IMG/VR virus record: IMGVR_UViG_3300021599_002278
Location: 1-47,035 of that record
Origin: a virus
Strand: one strand, 5' to 3'
DNA: 47,035 nt
The notes under the pieces were generated by a model. It ran no database searches, had not been told where the DNA came from, and saw nothing but the letters and a program-made list of their open reading frames with translations. Made by a program: the position numbers and the translations under genes. How positions within the stretch are numbered: the stretch's first letter is position 1; every line of letters begins with the position of its first letter. Below are positions 6,286-12,592 of the stretch, in pieces.

Positions 6286-6429
6286 TTACTTCTTGACTGG
6301 GGTCTCAGCTGAAAACTTGATTCCCTGCTTTTCCGCCTCTTGTAGAGCAACCTTAGCTGCGCCTGAGAAACGTCCACGGGCACCAACTGTGATTCCCTTA
6401 GTCTTTAGATATTCTCGCTTTGTTGTCAT
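6286..6429 (-). CDS. Lsr2 C-terminal-domain-like DNA-binding miniprotein, 47 aa
   Basis: The sequence 'REYLKTKGITVGARGRFSG' followed by a helix resembles the DNA-binding end of actinobacterial Lsr2 (helix, Gly-x-x-V-x-x-RGR, helix), whose RGR loop inserts into the minor groove of AT-rich DNA. It lacks Lsr2's N-terminal dimerisation domain. It could mimic or interfere with host Lsr2 silencing. It has its own standard-spacing promoter and RBS GAAAGG. Confidence 0.6.
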   Translation of the reverse strand: MTTKREYLKTKGITVGARGRFSGAAKVALQEAEKQGIKFSAETPVKK

Positions 6430-6459
6430 GTTTGATCCTTTCTAGATCGGTTTGTTTTA

Positions 6460-6488
6460 ATTATATCAACTTTTCACGGTTTTGTAAA
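6460..6488 (-). promoter_or_regulatory. Standard promoter TTTACA-N17-TATAAT
   Basis: Minus strand: -35 at 6488-6483, -10 at 6465-6460, spacer 17 nt. It is unlike the short-spacer promoters of the neighbouring genes and drives the Lsr2-like gene. Confidence 0.7.
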
Positions 6489-6533
6489 TAGCTGACGTAA
6501 ACCAGGCATTTCGCCCATACTTCGTAAATCGGA

Positions 6534-6671
6534 TTATTCGCCCTTATCGGACATCCGATCTTTAATTAATTTAGCAATGATGTTGTGGGCCTCAATATTT
6601 TCAGTTTCAGATCCACCCCACAAAAGCTGCTGAGCTCTATTTAGTTGTTGATCGATATAGATGTTAGTCAT
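6534..6671 (-). CDS. Hypothetical helical protein, 45 aa
   Basis: MTNIYIDQQLNRAQQLLWGG then 'AHNIIAKLIKDRMSDKGE'. Overlaps the end of the 126-aa gene by 8 nt, so it is coupled to it. Its 3' end contains the palindrome ATCGGACATCCGAT (6546-6559). Confidence 0.55.
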   Translation of the reverse strand: MTNIYIDQQLNRAQQLLWGGSETENIEAHNIIAKLIKDRMSDKGE

Positions 6672-7044
6672 CTCCATCTTCGTCCTCCTCTTCATCCAAC
6701 CAGGAATCATCGTCTAATGAGACCAGGAAATTGTTTTCTCTCATCCAGTCAGTAATTGTTTCCTCAATGATTTCTCCACCAAGGTCGGAATGTAGTCCCA
6801 AGGAATCTGTATCCTCCCAGAACTTGTCCCAGATTTGTTTTAGGGTTACACCCTCAGCAATGACCTGTTCTTGCCATTCTTCAGCAGGCCCTTGATTAGT
6901 CTTAAAGATGTCGTCAATGACGTCATAGGTCCATACCCACATTAATGACGGGAAGACGGGAAGAGCAGAAATCTTTTCTTTAATTAAACCTAACTCAGTA
7001 AAGACATCATCCCTACGTGTTGCTTCTTGTAAATCAATTGACAT
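6664..7044 (-). CDS. Hypothetical acidic protein, 126 aa
   Basis: Start ATG 7044 (MSIDLQEATRRDDVFTELGL) has an AAGGGAG RBS; longer versions have none. Trp-rich middle and an extremely acidic C-terminus (DDDSWLDEEEDEDGDD), a feature of DNA-mimic or chaperone-like phage proteins, though this is only suggestive. Common type of actinophage hypothetical. Confidence 0.65.
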   Translation of the reverse strand: MSIDLQEATRRDDVFTELGLIKEKISALPVFPSLMWVWTYDVIDDIFKTNQGPAEEWQEQVIAEGVTLKQIWDKFWEDTDSLGLHSDLGGEIIEETITDWMRENNFLVSLDDDSWLDEEEDEDGDD

Positions 7045-7261
7045 ATGATAACTCCCTTTCGTGCCATTCCGCCAATGTCCGAACGACAAAGTCTTTTCCT
7101 AGATTATAACAGAATTGGACCGCTTCGGTCAATGATTCTGTCTCATATATTGGCATGCCATGTATCTCAGATTTATCATACACTTCAAACATGTCAATTC
7201 CTCCTGGTGAGCAAGAGTACTCCATTTCCAGGATTTCTAATACTGGCTCATAATTACTCAT
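7034..7261 (-). CDS. Hypothetical protein, 75 aa
   Basis: Start MSNYEPVLEILEMEYSCSPG with GGAGGG 6 nt upstream. Overlaps both neighbours (11 and 8 nt). No recognised domain. Confidence 0.65.
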   Translation of the reverse strand: MSNYEPVLEILEMEYSCSPGGIDMFEVYDKSEIHGMPIYETESLTEAVQFCYNLGKDFVVRTLAEWHERELSYVN

Positions 7262-7526
7262 TTTTACCCTCCTGTATCGCAAACGATAAATCATAAGTTA
7301 GTTTGTAAAGTACTGTTAATGTGTCTAAGACACCTTCACAGCGTGTTCGCTCCATGGAATCCATGGCTTCTCCTGATTGGTCCTCATGTTCTTGTGCAAC
7401 TGTTAAATCCTGCTCAGCAATGAGCATTAGATTCTTTAGTTCTCCGTGCATGATGTCAAGGCCTGATACACCTGCATTGACCATGCGTTGCAAATGGGGC
7501 GGGAGCCCAATGTCTTCTGCATTCAT
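7254..7526 (-). CDS. Hypothetical helical protein, 90 aa
   Basis: ATG 7526 overlaps the TGA of the upstream secreted-peptide gene (ATGA), so translation is coupled; a GTG two codons upstream is an alternative. The sequence is amphipathic helical (LKNLMLIAEQDLTVAQEHED). Function unknown. Confidence 0.65.
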   Translation of the reverse strand: MNAEDIGLPPHLQRMVNAGVSGLDIMHGELKNLMLIAEQDLTVAQEHEDQSGEAMDSMERTRCEGVLDTLTVLYKLTYDLSFAIQEGKNE

Positions 7527-7684
7527 CGGCACACCCGCTTTGTCACATATCTGTAATATGTGTATGACTTGCTAGATTTATCTTTAACTTGATATCTTTT
7601 GTATGTACATACCTCAGCATTTGCTGGGGCGGAAGTAATAGGAAGTAGTCCCAATACAACCATTGCTACAATTGCTTTCTTCAT
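7523..7684 (-). CDS. Secreted Cys-containing small protein, 53 aa
   Basis: A classical signal peptide: MKK, a hydrophobic stretch (AIVAMVVLGLLPI) and an AxA cleavage site (SAPANA|EV). The mature part is about 30 residues, basic and Tyr-rich, with two Cys that could form a disulfide. RBS GAAAGG and a short-spacer promoter at 7712. A phage early gene exporting a tiny basic protein is unusual; cell-envelope or exclusion roles are possible. Confidence 0.7.
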   Translation of the reverse strand: MKKAIVAMVVLGLLPITSAPANAEVCTYKRYQVKDKSSKSYTYYRYVTKRVCR

Positions 7685-7899
7685 TATTCATACCTTTCGT
7701 TAGAGTTATTCATTATATCAGTTGCCACTGACAATAAATGCCTGGTTGCTTCAATTTGTCCTGGAATATCAATTACATTAATAGATTCAGGATTCATTTC
7801 TAGGTCCTGTTCAAGACTAAGTAAATGAAGCTTCATATACTCAATGAATGCTGATGATCGGGTTACGTATGCTGATTCCATTTTAATCCTGATATCCAT
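7684..7899 (-). CDS. Hypothetical protein, 71 aa
   Basis: Starts MDIRIKMESAYVTRSSAFIE. An internal short-spacer promoter for the next gene lies inside this coding region (7712-7734). RBS GAGGG. Overlaps the upstream gene by 17 nt. Helical, function unknown. Confidence 0.6.
   Translation of the reverse strand: MDIRIKMESAYVTRSSAFIEYMKLHLLSLEQDLEMNPESINVIDIPGQIEATRHLLSVATDIMNNSNERYE
7712..7734 (-). promoter_or_regulatory. Short-spacer early promoter (TTGTCA-N11-TATAAT)
   Basis: Minus strand: box 7734-7729, -10 7717-7712, spacer 11 nt; inside the 7684-7899 coding sequence. The leader continues to an AACGAAAGG RBS for the secreted peptide. Confidence 0.75.
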
Positions 7900-8047
7900 C
7901 AAAGTATCCCTCAGCCCACAAGCCTTGGAGAAATGTTAGCGCTGTTGTAAGACCACCCGTTGTAGCCTTATCTAATTTGGCGGAACCAATAGCGTCTGCT
8001 AATGAATCCATCATGATATTTAAATCCTCTAAGTCATAGCCTAGCAT
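7883..8047 (-). CDS. Hypothetical protein, 54 aa
   Basis: MLGYDLEDLNIMMDSLADAI... 'LTFLQGLWAEGYFDGYQD'. GGAGG RBS 6 nt upstream. Overlaps neighbours on both sides. Helical; no family recognised. Confidence 0.6.
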   Translation of the reverse strand: MLGYDLEDLNIMMDSLADAIGSAKLDKATTGGLTTALTFLQGLWAEGYFDGYQD

Positions 8048-8277
8048 TATGCCTCCTCATTCCATTCTAGATAATATTGGTCTTCGGGTTTCAAATCATA
8101 GAATTGATTGAACCTACCTTTAATATAGTTGTCGTCTGACATTTCAGCAAATCTAAAATCAGCATACATCTGACCCTCATCTAAATTTGCATTAACCCAA
8201 TCTTCAACTAGCATTTCGCCAATTTCAGAATAGATTGCGTCAATCACCATTTGGTTTTCGTTTTCTAAGAAACTCAT
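8047..8277 (-). CDS. Hypothetical acidic protein, 76 aa
   Basis: MSFLENENQMVIDAIYSEIG...; RBS AAAGGCGG. The ATG overlaps the stop of the broken Api92-like gene (ATGA). A short-spacer promoter 26 nt upstream (8303-8325) gives it independent expression. Function unknown. Confidence 0.65.
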   Translation of the reverse strand: MSFLENENQMVIDAIYSEIGEMLVEDWVNANLDEGQMYADFRFAEMSDDNYIKGRFNQFYDLKPEDQYYLEWNEEA

Positions 8278-8914
8278 ACATCCGCCTTTTCTCTAGATTC
8301 CAATAATACCATGTGGGTCTGACATTTTGCCATAGCCTCTTCATCTTGCCAAGAACCTTGGTTACATTCTGAGCAAAATTCTCCGCAGTCATCTTCACAA
8401 TAGTCCAATGTATTAAAAGATTGGCAAGCATAGCAGCGATTCTCGTAATCTAGAATTTCTTTAACATCACCACGGACAATCTCATATTCACCACCCCAAC
8501 CTGTTTCCTCCTCATACTCTAATGTGAGCAGGCAGTTAGGAACAAGATTACTTAGTTTAGTTAAGATAGTTACAGCAGGTGACCAAGCAGTCTCATACTT
8601 ATAGTTTTAGCAAACTCAACAGACTTGCGGAACCAATCAGGGTCTTTCATGTCAATACCACCACGGTCAGGCTGGCAGGCATATTCCTCATCAGTAATGC
8701 CGTCATCCTTATATGAATGAATGTTGAAGAAAGCAAAGACAGGATTAGAATAAGTTACTTCTTTAATTTTGGTGGGGAACCCATGAGCATTAATATCACC
8801 CATACCATAAGTCTCTTGTGCTAAAGTGAATGGACTATTAAGTCTATCCTTGATATAATCAATTTCTGACTTTGGACCTTGTATGGTCAAAGTGTTATAT
8901 ACCCAATTTGGCAT
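8274..8914 (-). pseudogene. Api92/DUF1281-like protein, broken by an internal deletion and frameshift
   Basis: The N-terminal part (8914 to 8570) begins MPNWVYNTLTIQGPKSE and continues to 'YACQPDRGGIDMKDPDWFRKSVEFAKT', a typical phage Api92/YubB ferredoxin-like-fold protein. After FAKT the frame runs into unrelated residues and stops. In another frame the typical downstream part resumes at about 8607 (YKYETAWSPAVTILTKL, then EETGWGGEYE) and ends in a Cys-rich zinc tail at 8274. The segment that normally joins them (roughly 50-60 residues in relatives, from memory) is missing. Confidence 0.7.
8303..8325 (-). promoter_or_regulatory. Short-spacer early promoter (ATGTCA-N11-TATTAT)
   Basis: Minus strand: box 8325-8320, -10 8308-8303, spacer 11 nt; within the 3' part of the broken Api92-like gene, serving the gene at 8277. 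Confidence 0.7.
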
Positions 8915-8941
8915 TTGATATCCTTTCGTTGATATGGCTTA

Positions 8942-8964
8942 ATTATATATCAGACCACTGACAT
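8942..8964 (-). promoter_or_regulatory. Short-spacer early promoter (ATGTCA-N11-TATAAT)
   Basis: Minus strand: box 8964-8959, -10 8947-8942, spacer 11 nt, followed by the CAACGAAAGG leader of the Api92-like gene. Confidence 0.8.
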
Positions 8965-8982
8965 TTGGGAAGAGGATATCGG

Positions 8983-8998
8983 TGTGATTCACACCACA
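8983..8998. promoter_or_regulatory. CRP/GlxR-like operator (imperfect)
   Basis: TGTGA-TTCACA-CCACA; one mismatch from TGTGA-N6-TCACA. It lies 19 nt upstream of a short-spacer promoter box. Confidence 0.45.
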
Positions 8999-9097
8999 TG
9001 ATCTCAAAGCTTGGGATTTCCAGGAAAAATATTTGACATTCGTAAAACAAATATGATACCCTCAGTCTTTTGCGGGCCATATATTAGATTAAATAGT

Positions 9098-9201
9098 GTA
9101 AAGGCTGCTAGGGTACCAACGAAAGTAAAAACCCTGCTTTACTTAGCGACTAGGGGAGTCCCTGGTAGCCGCACCTTTACCATGTAGAAGGCACATGGCC
9201 T
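9098..9201 (-). ncRNA. Structured RNA candidate with three helices and a pseudoknot
   Basis: Read on the minus strand: a leading hairpin (CCATGT/ACATGG, 9198-9180), then P1 GTAAAGG/CCTTTAC closing the element (9180-9174 with 9104-9098). Inside are P2 (GCGGCTA/TAGTCGC with a GGG-ACT-CCC tip) and P3 (AAGTAAA/TTTACTT). The P3 loop contains AGGGT, complementary to ACCCT just before the closing strand, a likely pseudoknot. No open frame fits. A TATAAT box lies 7 nt before the predicted start. It is not a tRNA or tmRNA. It could be a regulatory leader for the 8914 gene or a free small RNA. Confidence 0.6.
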
Positions 9202-9207
9202 ACTAAT

Positions 9208-9213
9208 ATTATA
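9208..9213 (-). promoter_or_regulatory. -10 element TATAAT of the structured RNA
   Basis: Minus-strand TATAAT at the end of the 9209-9574 gene, preceded at 11 nt by CAGTCG (a weak match to the early box) within the palindrome AGTCGACT. Transcription would start near 9201. Confidence 0.5.
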
Positions 9214-9574
9214 CCATAACTAGTCGACTGTATTTTTCTACAAAAGAATTTAGCGGCAGGCTAAACACTTCTGTTTTTAAATCTTCTTCTACTAGTGTAA
9301 ATGTTTTCTTAGACCAATTAATGATTGGAATCCTGTGCTCATTGTCAGACAATTCATTAATAGTAATTCCCCAACCTGTTTCGCCAGGCCAGTCTTCATT
9401 AATCAATTGTGAAATACATATACGTGTTGCATATGCTTCATCCGTCCACCTTGGCTCCGCTTTTTGCACAGCATTTGCTAAACGTTCTAACATCTGATAT
9501 CCAGCCCAGTGCCCGTATAAAAAGACTGTGTCTCCCTTACGGTCCTGAAACCCAAAGTTTGCTCTGTCTCCCAT
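9209..9574 (-). CDS. Conserved phage hypothetical protein, 121 aa
   Basis: MGDRANFGFQDRKGDTVFLYGHWAGYQMLERLA..., then 'YATRICISQLI' and 'GWGITINELSDNEHRIPIINW'. I recognise this as a widespread actinophage hypothetical (MGDRANFGF family) of this length. No enzymatic motif. The stop overlaps the promoter of the structured RNA. Confidence 0.75.
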   Translation of the reverse strand: MGDRANFGFQDRKGDTVFLYGHWAGYQMLERLANAVQKAEPRWTDEAYATRICISQLINEDWPGETGWGITINELSDNEHRIPIINWSKKTFTLVEEDLKTEVFSLPLNSFVEKYSRLVMV

Positions 9575-9575
9575 T

Positions 9576-9785
9576 TTATTCCGCCTTTTCTAGTTGAGGT
9601 ATTGCTTCTTCCATTTTGTTTAATTCTATAACTTCATAAGCCTTTTTGTCAAGGGCCTCTTTGTTTTTGTTATAATGGTGGCCACAGAAAGCTAGCTCGC
9701 CATCTATTAGTTTAACTAAGTACATAGCTTGAGCTGAGCTGCATTGATCACAGCCAATCCATTTGTTTAGATCTTCAGAGGTCAT
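9576..9785 (-). CDS. DUF7455-like zinc-ribbon protein, 69 aa
   Basis: Core 'CDQCSSAQAMYLVKL' ... 'AFCGHHYNKN' gives a C-x2-C and C-x2-H(H) zinc site, characteristic of the DUF7455 family common in actinobacteria and their phages. ATG 9785 was chosen because the upstream DNA codes for another protein in a different frame; ATG and the stop of that gene overlap. Confidence 0.75.
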   Translation of the reverse strand: MTSEDLNKWIGCDQCSSAQAMYLVKLIDGELAFCGHHYNKNKEALDKKAYEVIELNKMEEAIPQLEKAE

Positions 9786-9930
9786 AGTCAACGGTTCCAA
9801 ATTCAATGCGGTCTGCAATGTCGTCATATACTTGGCCATCATCTTCTGATTCAGCCCATAGTCTGATGTTGTTAATTATAACCTCACGGGCAAACTTAAC
9901 TCCATCTTCAAAACCGTCTTGGTAATCCAT
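9775..9930 (-). CDS. Hypothetical acidic protein, 51 aa
   Basis: MDYQDGFEDGVKFAREVIIN... 'LWAESEDDGQVYDDIADRIE'. GAGGAG RBS. It lies 1 nt after the upstream stop and overlaps the DUF7455-like gene by 11 nt. Helical, Asp/Glu-rich. Confidence 0.6.
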   Translation of the reverse strand: MDYQDGFEDGVKFAREVIINNIRLWAESEDDGQVYDDIADRIEFGTVDYDL

Positions 9931-9931
9931 A

Positions 9932-10144
9932 CTATCTCCTCGTGTATCCTGTCGGTTCGTATTCTGAAAAATAAGTTTCGGTTAAATTAAACTTATCTCT
10001 TATCCGACTTACTTTCTCAATACTACCAGTTCCAATATTGAATGTCAATGGGTCCATTGCCTCTGGGTCCAGACCCATAATTTGTGCATCCCAATAGGCC
10101 CTCTCCATGGAGAGCCTATCAGGAGCAGTTAACTCAAAATACAT
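9932..10144 (-). CDS. Hypothetical protein, 70 aa
   Basis: MYFELTAPDRLSMERAYWDA... ending 'YFSEYEPTGYTRR'. Its ATG overlaps the last base of the upstream gene. Function unknown. Confidence 0.6.
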   Translation of the reverse strand: MYFELTAPDRLSMERAYWDAQIMGLDPEAMDPLTFNIGTGSIEKVSRIRDKFNLTETYFSEYEPTGYTRR

Positions 10145-10788
10145 TATGCTTCCCTCACATAACAGATTTCAGTATCGCCAATCTCAATGTTGCCACTTTG
10201 TGAATCAACGAAAAGATTGTCTGTGATTTCTGTTTCGAAATCATAGTCTTCAAGGATGTTTAGGTCAATTGTTCCACTAACTTCAATAGTTGCGGTGAAT
10301 TCAATTGTTCTAGTTAATTCAATGTTAAGCGCTTCAGCAATTGCACGAAGAGTATCTTGGTCCTCTGAATCTGCATACGCTTCAGTAATAATATCTTTAA
10401 CTGTATTAATGTTGGATTCAAATACTCCAACACGCTTTTGTGCCTGACGTCCATTGTGTAGGTCCCACTCAATGCTAGCAACTTTATCAGTTGCATATTC
10501 TGCATCCGAATATCCACGAATAACCTTATAGGTTACTAATAGATTAGAGTTATATGACTCAGGGACGGTTGTTATTGTTGTTTCCATTTGCTCCTCTTTC
10601 GTTTGTGTAGGTTGTAGTGTAGCATGCTCCACTGACAATAATGTAGTTTTACGACCACACGGGCATGTGAGTTCTGTCACACCTGACGGGAATCCAAATC
10701 CGTCAGATGATGTTAATTCAATTAAAGAATCGCATTCATCTGGATCGCAGACAAATGTGTACTTACTTGATATGAGTTCGTTGGTCAT
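10144..10788 (-). CDS. Zinc-binding early protein with an in-frame internal gene
   Basis: ATG 10788 lies 6 nt after a short-spacer promoter's -10 box (leaderless); the 214-aa product starts MTNELISSKYTFVCDPDECD. Two Cys pairs (CDPDEC and CPCGRK) suggest a zinc ribbon in the first 65 residues. A second promoter (10616-10638) and a strong AAAGGAG RBS precede an in-frame ATG at 10587, giving an alternative 147-aa product (METTITTVPESYNSNLLVTY...) that looks like a complete acidic beta/alpha domain. Two nested products are therefore likely. Confidence 0.65.
   Translation of the reverse strand: MTNELISSKYTFVCDPDECDSLIELTSSDGFGFPSGVTELTCPCGRKTTLLSVEHATLQPTQTKEEQMETTITTVPESYNSNLLVTYKVIRGYSDAEYATDKVASIEWDLHNGRQAQKRVGVFESNINTVKDIITEAYADSEDQDTLRAIAEALNIELTRTIEFTATIEVSGTIDLNILEDYDFETEITDNLFVDSQSGNIEIGDTEICYVREA
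10616..10638 (-). promoter_or_regulatory. Short-spacer early promoter inside a gene (TTGTCA-N11-TACACT)
   Basis: Minus strand: box 10638-10633, -10 10621-10616, spacer 11 nt; leads to AACGAAAGGAG and ATG 10587. Confidence 0.7.
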
Positions 10789-10794
10789 GGAAGA

Positions 10795-10817
10795 ATTGTA
10801 CCAGGCCTCACTGACAT
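10795..10817 (-). promoter_or_regulatory. Short-spacer early promoter, leaderless (ATGTCA-N11-TACAAT)
   Basis: Minus strand: box 10817-10812, -10 10800-10795, spacer 11 nt. The ATG at 10788 follows the -10 by 6 nt. Confidence 0.75.
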
Positions 10818-10887
10818 TTACAAGCATTTCAGGAGCTTTTTTATGTGATTCGTAACACAAAAGTTCCGCCTTCACATTTGCGGGCCG

Positions 10888-10961
10888 TGTGCTGTGTAGG
10901 ACTTGAACCTACGATTACCGAATTATGAGTTCGGGGCTTTAACCAACTAAGCTAACAGCAC
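10888..10961 (-). tRNA. tRNA-Met (CAU)
   Basis: A complete 74-nt cloverleaf on the minus strand: acceptor GTGCTGT/ACAGCAC, D-stem GCTT/AAGC, anticodon loop CTCATAA in stem CCGAA/TTCGG, T-arm GTAGG-TTCAAGT-CCTAC, discriminator A. No CCA is encoded. Elongator Met is most likely; a CAU tRNA could also be a lysidine-modified Ile tRNA, which sequence alone does not settle. Confidence 0.9.
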
Positions 10962-10965
10962 CTTG

Positions 10966-11039
10966 CGATTCCGACGGGACTTGAACCCGTGATCTCTACC
11001 GTGACAGGGTAGCGAATTAACCAACTATTCTACGGAACC
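10966..11039 (-). tRNA. tRNA-Asp (GUC)
   Basis: A complete 74-nt cloverleaf on the minus strand: acceptor GGTTCCG/CGGAATC (one G-T pair), D-stem GAAT/ATTC, anticodon loop CTGTCAC in stem CTACC/GGTAG, T-arm ACGGG-TTCAAGT-CCCGT, discriminator G. It lies 4 nt from tRNA-Met, so they are probably processed from one transcript. Confidence 0.92.
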
Positions 11040-11081
11040 AAATGGTGAGCAGTTTTAAAACTTGCTCAGGTTTTGCGTTAA

Positions 11082-12086
11082 TTAAAACGCTTTTACCAAC
11101 TTGAGAATTTTATTTTTCTCAGCAGTTAGAACAGGGTCAAAACCACTTGCACCAGCCATTAGTGATTCTGAATTACCACGACCAGAGCGGTAGTAATCAA
11201 GGCGTTCAGTTAGAGCGTTAAATGCGCCCCACTTAGTTCCTTTAATTGTGGCGTTAGTTGGTGAGTTATGATAAAGGTCATCAAGCAAGACAACTTTATT
11301 TTCCCACTTCTTTAGCGCACCCTTAGAATCCTTTTCAGGCTTAGGGTAAATTGTTTGAATCAACTTAGAAAATTCTGCGTTAGTAATCTCTTGCTTAAAG
11401 AGTTCTTGCGCTTCCTTTTCAAATTCATCAAAGTAACCTAGAGCAAGCCCTAGAGTTTCACGAGCAACTTGAATTCGTCCTTCAACAGATTGAGTATGAC
11501 GAATTTTGAATGATTGCTTAGCATTACGCATAGCAAGATTCAAAGTATTTTGGCATACAACACGAACAGGTGTAACCGCTGCTTGAACAGCAACAGAGCC
11601 ATCGTGTGATGTCCATACAATAAGATAAAGTTTTGTTTGGTCATTAGCGCCTTGTGGGTCTAATACCATTGTGCGGGGAATATCGACAGTGCCGAAAACA
11701 ACTTTACCCTTTTTTAGTGAGCCAGCAGATTCCCAACGGCAATCAGCATTGGCATCGTGAATTGCATCAGCAAAAGCAAATAGTTCTTCATTCTGAACAG
11801 GCTTATAGCGCTTGCCCACAGTTGCTAGAACATCAGTTTCCTGATTAAATGGATTTGTGCGTAGCACAAGGTGAGCATCTGAAACATCATTCCAAGATTC
11901 TGAAATGTGGTCAGTTAGTGGAGACAAGCGAACATTCCAATTCGCTAGTTTTGCTTCTTCAAGCATTGTTTGAGTAGTTACATCTTCATCTTGATTAAAG
12001 ATGCGATTTGCGAGATTATGCCAAGCGGGTTTTCCACGCAAAGCAAAGGCAACTTCATTGCCATTTGTTTCTAGGTTATGAGCCAT
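11082..12086 (-). CDS. DUF932 / phage-plasmid TIGR03299-like protein, 334 aa
   Basis: Start ATG 12086 (MAHNLETNGNEVAFALRGKPAWH) has CGAAAGG upstream. 'GKPAWHNL', 'RTNPFNQETDVLATVGKRYKPVQNEELFAF', 'VFGTVDIPR' and 'TPVRVVCQNTLNLA' (each a short excerpt) are hallmarks of the DUF932 family found on phages and plasmids. The molecular role of the family is unknown; it is generally an early gene. Length is typical. Confidence 0.85.
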   Translation of the reverse strand: MAHNLETNGNEVAFALRGKPAWHNLANRIFNQDEDVTTQTMLEEAKLANWNVRLSPLTDHISESWNDVSDAHLVLRTNPFNQETDVLATVGKRYKPVQNEELFAFADAIHDANADCRWESAGSLKKGKVVFGTVDIPRTMVLDPQGANDQTKLYLIVWTSHDGSVAVQAAVTPVRVVCQNTLNLAMRNAKQSFKIRHTQSVEGRIQVARETLGLALGYFDEFEKEAQELFKQEITNAEFSKLIQTIYPKPEKDSKGALKKWENKVVLLDDLYHNSPTNATIKGTKWGAFNALTERLDYYRSGRGNSESLMAGASGFDPVLTAEKNKILKLVKAF

Positions 12087-12117
12087 AGATTTATCCTTTC
12101 GATTGGTTGATTGTGCA

Positions 12118-12140
12118 ATTATAACAGGTGGCACTGACAT
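12118..12140 (-). promoter_or_regulatory. Short-spacer early promoter (ATGTCA-N11-TATAAT)
   Basis: Minus strand: box 12140-12135, -10 12123-12118, spacer 11 nt. Drives the DUF932 gene. Confidence 0.8.
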
Positions 12141-12177
12141 TGTCTAGATTAGTTAATCATTTGTCCGAATTGTCCAG

Positions 12178-12193
12178 TGTGATCATTCTCACA
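12178..12193. promoter_or_regulatory. CRP/GlxR-like palindrome
   Basis: TGTGA-TCATTC-TCACA, a perfect match to TGTGA-N6-TCACA, 38 nt upstream of the early promoter box of the DUF932 gene. Confidence 0.65.
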
Positions 12194-12205
12194 AAATCCA
12201 GGGGT

Positions 12206-12214
12206 TGTGGATAA
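12206..12214. promoter_or_regulatory. DnaA box
   Basis: Perfect TGTGGATAA (complement of TTATCCACA), followed by a TCTGTGGAAAA half-match and a CCCGCACATATGGGGG hairpin, in a 136-bp intergenic gap. Confidence 0.5.
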
Positions 12215-12276
12215 CTCTCGTAATTCTGTGGAAAACCCCGCACATATGGGGGCCAGCTTAGAGAAGATCCCCGCAA

Positions 12277-12519
12277 TTACGCAAATAAATTAGTTAAAGG
12301 ATTTTTCTTAGGAATAAATTCTGCTGGAAGAATTAGCGCAGTTGTTTTCTTTTTCTTTAGATTATCATAAACATAAGCACGAATAGTTCCGTCAAACTTA
12401 CGCAAATTAGAAAATACTAATTCAGTTAGGTATTCTTTATCAACGCCTTGTTCTGAATAAATAGTTAAATCATTTGCCTTGTTTTCATCATAGATTTCTA
12501 CACGATAACGATTTTTCAT
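12277..12519 (-). CDS. Hypothetical protein, 80 aa
   Basis: MKNRYRVEIYDENKANDLTI..., probably an alpha/beta fold with a basic loop (NLKKKKTTALILPAEF). Preceded by a TATAAT box (12552-12547) with a degenerate upstream box. RBS AAGGAAC. Function unknown. Confidence 0.65.
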   Translation of the reverse strand: MKNRYRVEIYDENKANDLTIYSEQGVDKEYLTELVFSNLRKFDGTIRAYVYDNLKKKKTTALILPAEFIPKKNPLTNLFA

Positions 12520-12546
12520 TTTGTTCCTTAGTTAGTAGGGATTAGA

Positions 12547-12582
12547 ATTATAGCATTGGGGGCTAGATTTTGTCTAGCCCCC
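12547..12582 (-). promoter_or_regulatory. TATAAT box fused to a terminator hairpin
   Basis: Minus strand: a GGGGGCTAGA/TCTAGCCCCC stem (12582-12558) ends the 12593 gene and is followed at once by TATAAT (12552-12547). The position 11 nt before the -10 reads AATCTA, a poor match to the early box. Confidence 0.5.
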
Positions 12583-12592
12583 TGCCATTTAT

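Noticed and set aside
8240-8431. A 63-aa leftward frame across the Api92-like tail
   Set aside because: It is another frame of the conserved C-terminal zinc tail, contains no RBS, and overlaps the next gene's start.
9098-9201. tRNA or tmRNA at 9.1 kb
   Set aside because: No T-arm (GTTCAA), no acceptor ending near CCA, and no tag peptide frame; helices do not form a cloverleaf.
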